A stretch of DNA of 64,000 nt from UBA7446 sp024639165 (lineage in GTDB: Bacteria > Bacteroidota > Bacteroidia > Flavobacteriales > Flavobacteriaceae). Where the stretch lies: positions 1 through 64,000 of the forward strand of contig JAHEIX010000020.1 of the NCBI GenBank assembly GCA_024639165.1, given 5' to 3'. Positions 62,495-64,000 of this stretch are shown in pieces. Positions within the stretch are counted from its first letter, which is position 1; every line of letters begins with the position of its first letter. The position numbers and the translations under genes were made by a program. The notes beneath the pieces are model-generated. The model was not told the DNA's origin. It worked only from the letters and a program-made list of their open reading frames with translations, and did no database searches.

Positions 62495-64000
62495 ATGTCC
62501 AAGAATCTAGTCATCGTTGAATCACCCGCAAAAGCCAAAACAATAGAAAAGTTTTTGGGGGATAAATTCAAAGTGGTGTCTAGCTATGGTCACATATCCG
62601 ACCTTCCTGCCAAAGAGCTGGGGGTAGATGTCACAGGCGACTTTAGCCCAAACTATATTGTAAACGACGACAAGAAAAAAGTCGTGCGAGAACTACGCTC
62701 ACTAGCCAAAAAAGCGGAAACCATTTGGCTTGCCAGTGATGAAGACCGAGAAGGAGAAGCCATTGCTTGGCACTTGGCACAACAACTTGATTTAAATCAA
62801 CAGAACACCAAACGCATTGTATTTCACGAAATCACAAAAGACGCCATTCAGAATGCGGTCCAACACCCAAGGTCTATAAATCAACATTTGGTAGATGCCC
62901 AACAAGCACGTCGTGTTTTAGATCGCTTGGTGGGTTACGAACTTTCGCCCATACTTTGGCGCAAGGTAAAGGGAGGTCTTTCTGCGGGTCGTGTACAATC
63001 AGTCTCCGTTCGCATCATTGTGGAACGCGAACGTGAAATTGAAGCGTTCACGCCTAAAGCATCTTATAAAATTCAAGCTGTTTTCTTGACAGATTCAGGG
63101 AAAGTCATAAAAGCATCATCTACTGCTACTTACGAAACTGCGGAGGAAGCAAATGCCTTTTTATCCCAAAACATAGGCGCTGCTTTTACAGTTTCAAATT
63201 TGGAAAAAAAGCCCGCCCGCAAATCGCCAACGGCCCCTTTTACCACTTCGACCTTACAACAAGAAGCTTCTCGTAAACTTGGTTTTTCAGTAAGCAGAAC
63301 CATGTCGAATGCACAGCGTTTGTATGAAGCAGGGCATATTACTTATATGCGAACGGACAGTGTTAACCTTTCTAAGCAGGCTTTAAACGAAGCACGTGAG
63401 GTCATCACCAATTCCTATGGTCCCGATTTTGCACAAACACGTGTGTTTAAAACGAAAAATAAAGGTGCCCAAGAAGCCCACGAAGCCATACGTCCAACCA
63501 AACTGGCGAAGATGCGTGTTGATGCTGCACCGGATGAGCAGCGCCTGTATGAGTTGATATGGAAAAGAACCATAGCCTCTCAAATGAGCGATGCCAAATT
63601 GGAGCGTACGGTTATTCAGATTAATGCTGATAAGCATGATAAGAAATTTACTGCTCGTGGTGAGGTGGTTACTTTCGAAGGCTTTCTAAAAGTATATTTT
63701 GAAGGAAAAGACGAAGAGGAGGATGCACAAGAAGGCTTATTGCCCAAAGTTATTCAAAATGAGCAGTTAGCCGCTAAAACCATTACGGCCACAGAAAGAT
63801 TTACCAGACCCCCTGCTCGCTACACTGAAGCCTCTCTTGTAAAGCGCCTTGAAGAATTGGGTATTGGACGTCCATCGACTTACGCTCCTACAATTACTAC
63901 AATTATCAATCGCAAATACATTGAAAAGGGAATTGTTGAGGGGGATGAAAGAAAATACACCCAAATGGTTTTAATGCAAAATGACATTAAAAAAGAAATA
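62495..64000 (+). CDS. topA: DNA topoisomerase I, 3' end outside window
   Basis: An open frame of 502 codons from ATG 62495 to the window edge. The Toprim domain starts MSKNLVIVESPAKAKTIEKFLG, with the acidic metal motif ASDEDREGEAIAWHLA. LSAGRVQSVSVRIIVERE follows. The active-site Tyr lies in ITYMRTDSVNLS, near residue 287. The C-terminal domains are beyond the window. It relaxes negative supercoils. Confidence 0.97.
   Translation, partial: MSKNLVIVESPAKAKTIEKFLGDKFKVVSSYGHISDLPAKELGVDVTGDFSPNYIVNDDKKKVVRELRSLAKKAETIWLASDEDREGEAIAWHLAQQLDLNQQNTKRIVFHEITKDAIQNAVQHPRSINQHLVDAQQARRVLDRLVGYELSPILWRKVKGGLSAGRVQSVSVRIIVEREREIEAFTPKASYKIQAVFLTDSGKVIKASSTATYETAEEANAFLSQNIGAAFTVSNLEKKPARKSPTAPFTTSTLQQEASRKLGFSVSRTMSNAQRLYEAGHITYMRTDSVNLSKQALNEAREVITNSYGPDFAQTRVFKTKNKGAQEAHEAIRPTKLAKMRVDAAPDEQRLYELIWKRTIASQMSDAKLERTVIQINADKHDKKFTARGEVVTFEGFLKVYFEGKDEEEDAQEGLLPKVIQNEQLAAKTITATERFTRPPARYTEASLVKRLEELGIGRPSTYAPTITTIINRKYIEKGIVEGDERKYTQMVLMQNDIKKEI

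Noticed and set aside
1..64000. tRNA or rRNA genes, CRISPR arrays, prophage or integrase genes
   Set aside because: None was seen in the intergenic spaces on either strand; the spaces are short and filled by promoters or small hairpins.

Overview
The window looks like part of a marine Bacteroidetes genome, most probably Flavobacteriaceae. The evidence is a SusC/SusD pair, a secreted protein with a type IX secretion (T9SS) sorting domain, Bacteroidetes-type lipoprotein signals, AT-rich intergenic DNA with a TAnnTTTG-type promoter, and two Cys-type sulfatases with their own formylglycine-generating enzyme. The species cannot be named from the sequence alone.

Layout. 1-1.3 kb: a MerR-like regulator cut by the window edge and two small genes of unknown function. 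1.6-4.85 kb (minus strand): formylglycine-generating enzyme (FGE), hemolysin III-type membrane protein, FucP-type sugar permease. 4.99-10.8 kb (minus strand): a galactose operon (AraC regulator, galM, galK, galT, Na+/sugar symporter). 11.1-39.1 kb (all plus strand): a large polysaccharide utilization locus (PUL) with SusC, SusD, a surface lipoprotein, an SGNH esterase, a duplicated-domain T9SS protein, GH130, a clan GH-A hydrolase, an SSS symporter, a GH28-like beta-helix enzyme, a beta-lactamase-fold hydrolase, a sialate-O-acetylesterase-like enzyme, GH43-CBM6, sulfatase, GH2 beta-mannosidase, sulfatase, a xylB/xylE deletion scar and GH2 beta-galactosidase. 39.3-42.3 kb: a DUF4212/SSS symporter pair and manA. 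42.3-42.7 kb: a remnant of comEC. 42.7-64 kb: conserved backbone with lpxB, surE, prc, the mreBCD-mrdA-rodA cell-shape operon, purH, msrC, groESL, secG, lptE, a sigma-54 activator, miaB, a YeeE/YedE pair and topA (cut by the window edge).

How it fits together. The enzymes point to a sulfated, acetylated heteropolysaccharide or oligosaccharide containing galactose and beta-linked mannose, perhaps with xylose, arabinose or fucose decorations. FGE would activate both sulfatases. Esterases and sulfatases would clear substituents, and GH2, GH43, GH28-like and GH130 enzymes would release sugars. SSS and FucP carriers would import them. GalMKT and ManA would feed galactose and mannose into central metabolism. 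The substrate is inferred from gene content only.

The most notable points are: a 497-bp exact internal duplication with sharp edges, suggesting gene conversion in a T9SS surface protein; a fusion scar between xylulokinase and a xylose-type permease; a truncated comEC at the boundary between the carbohydrate region and the backbone; and sigma-54-type promoter sequences upstream of groESL and prc.
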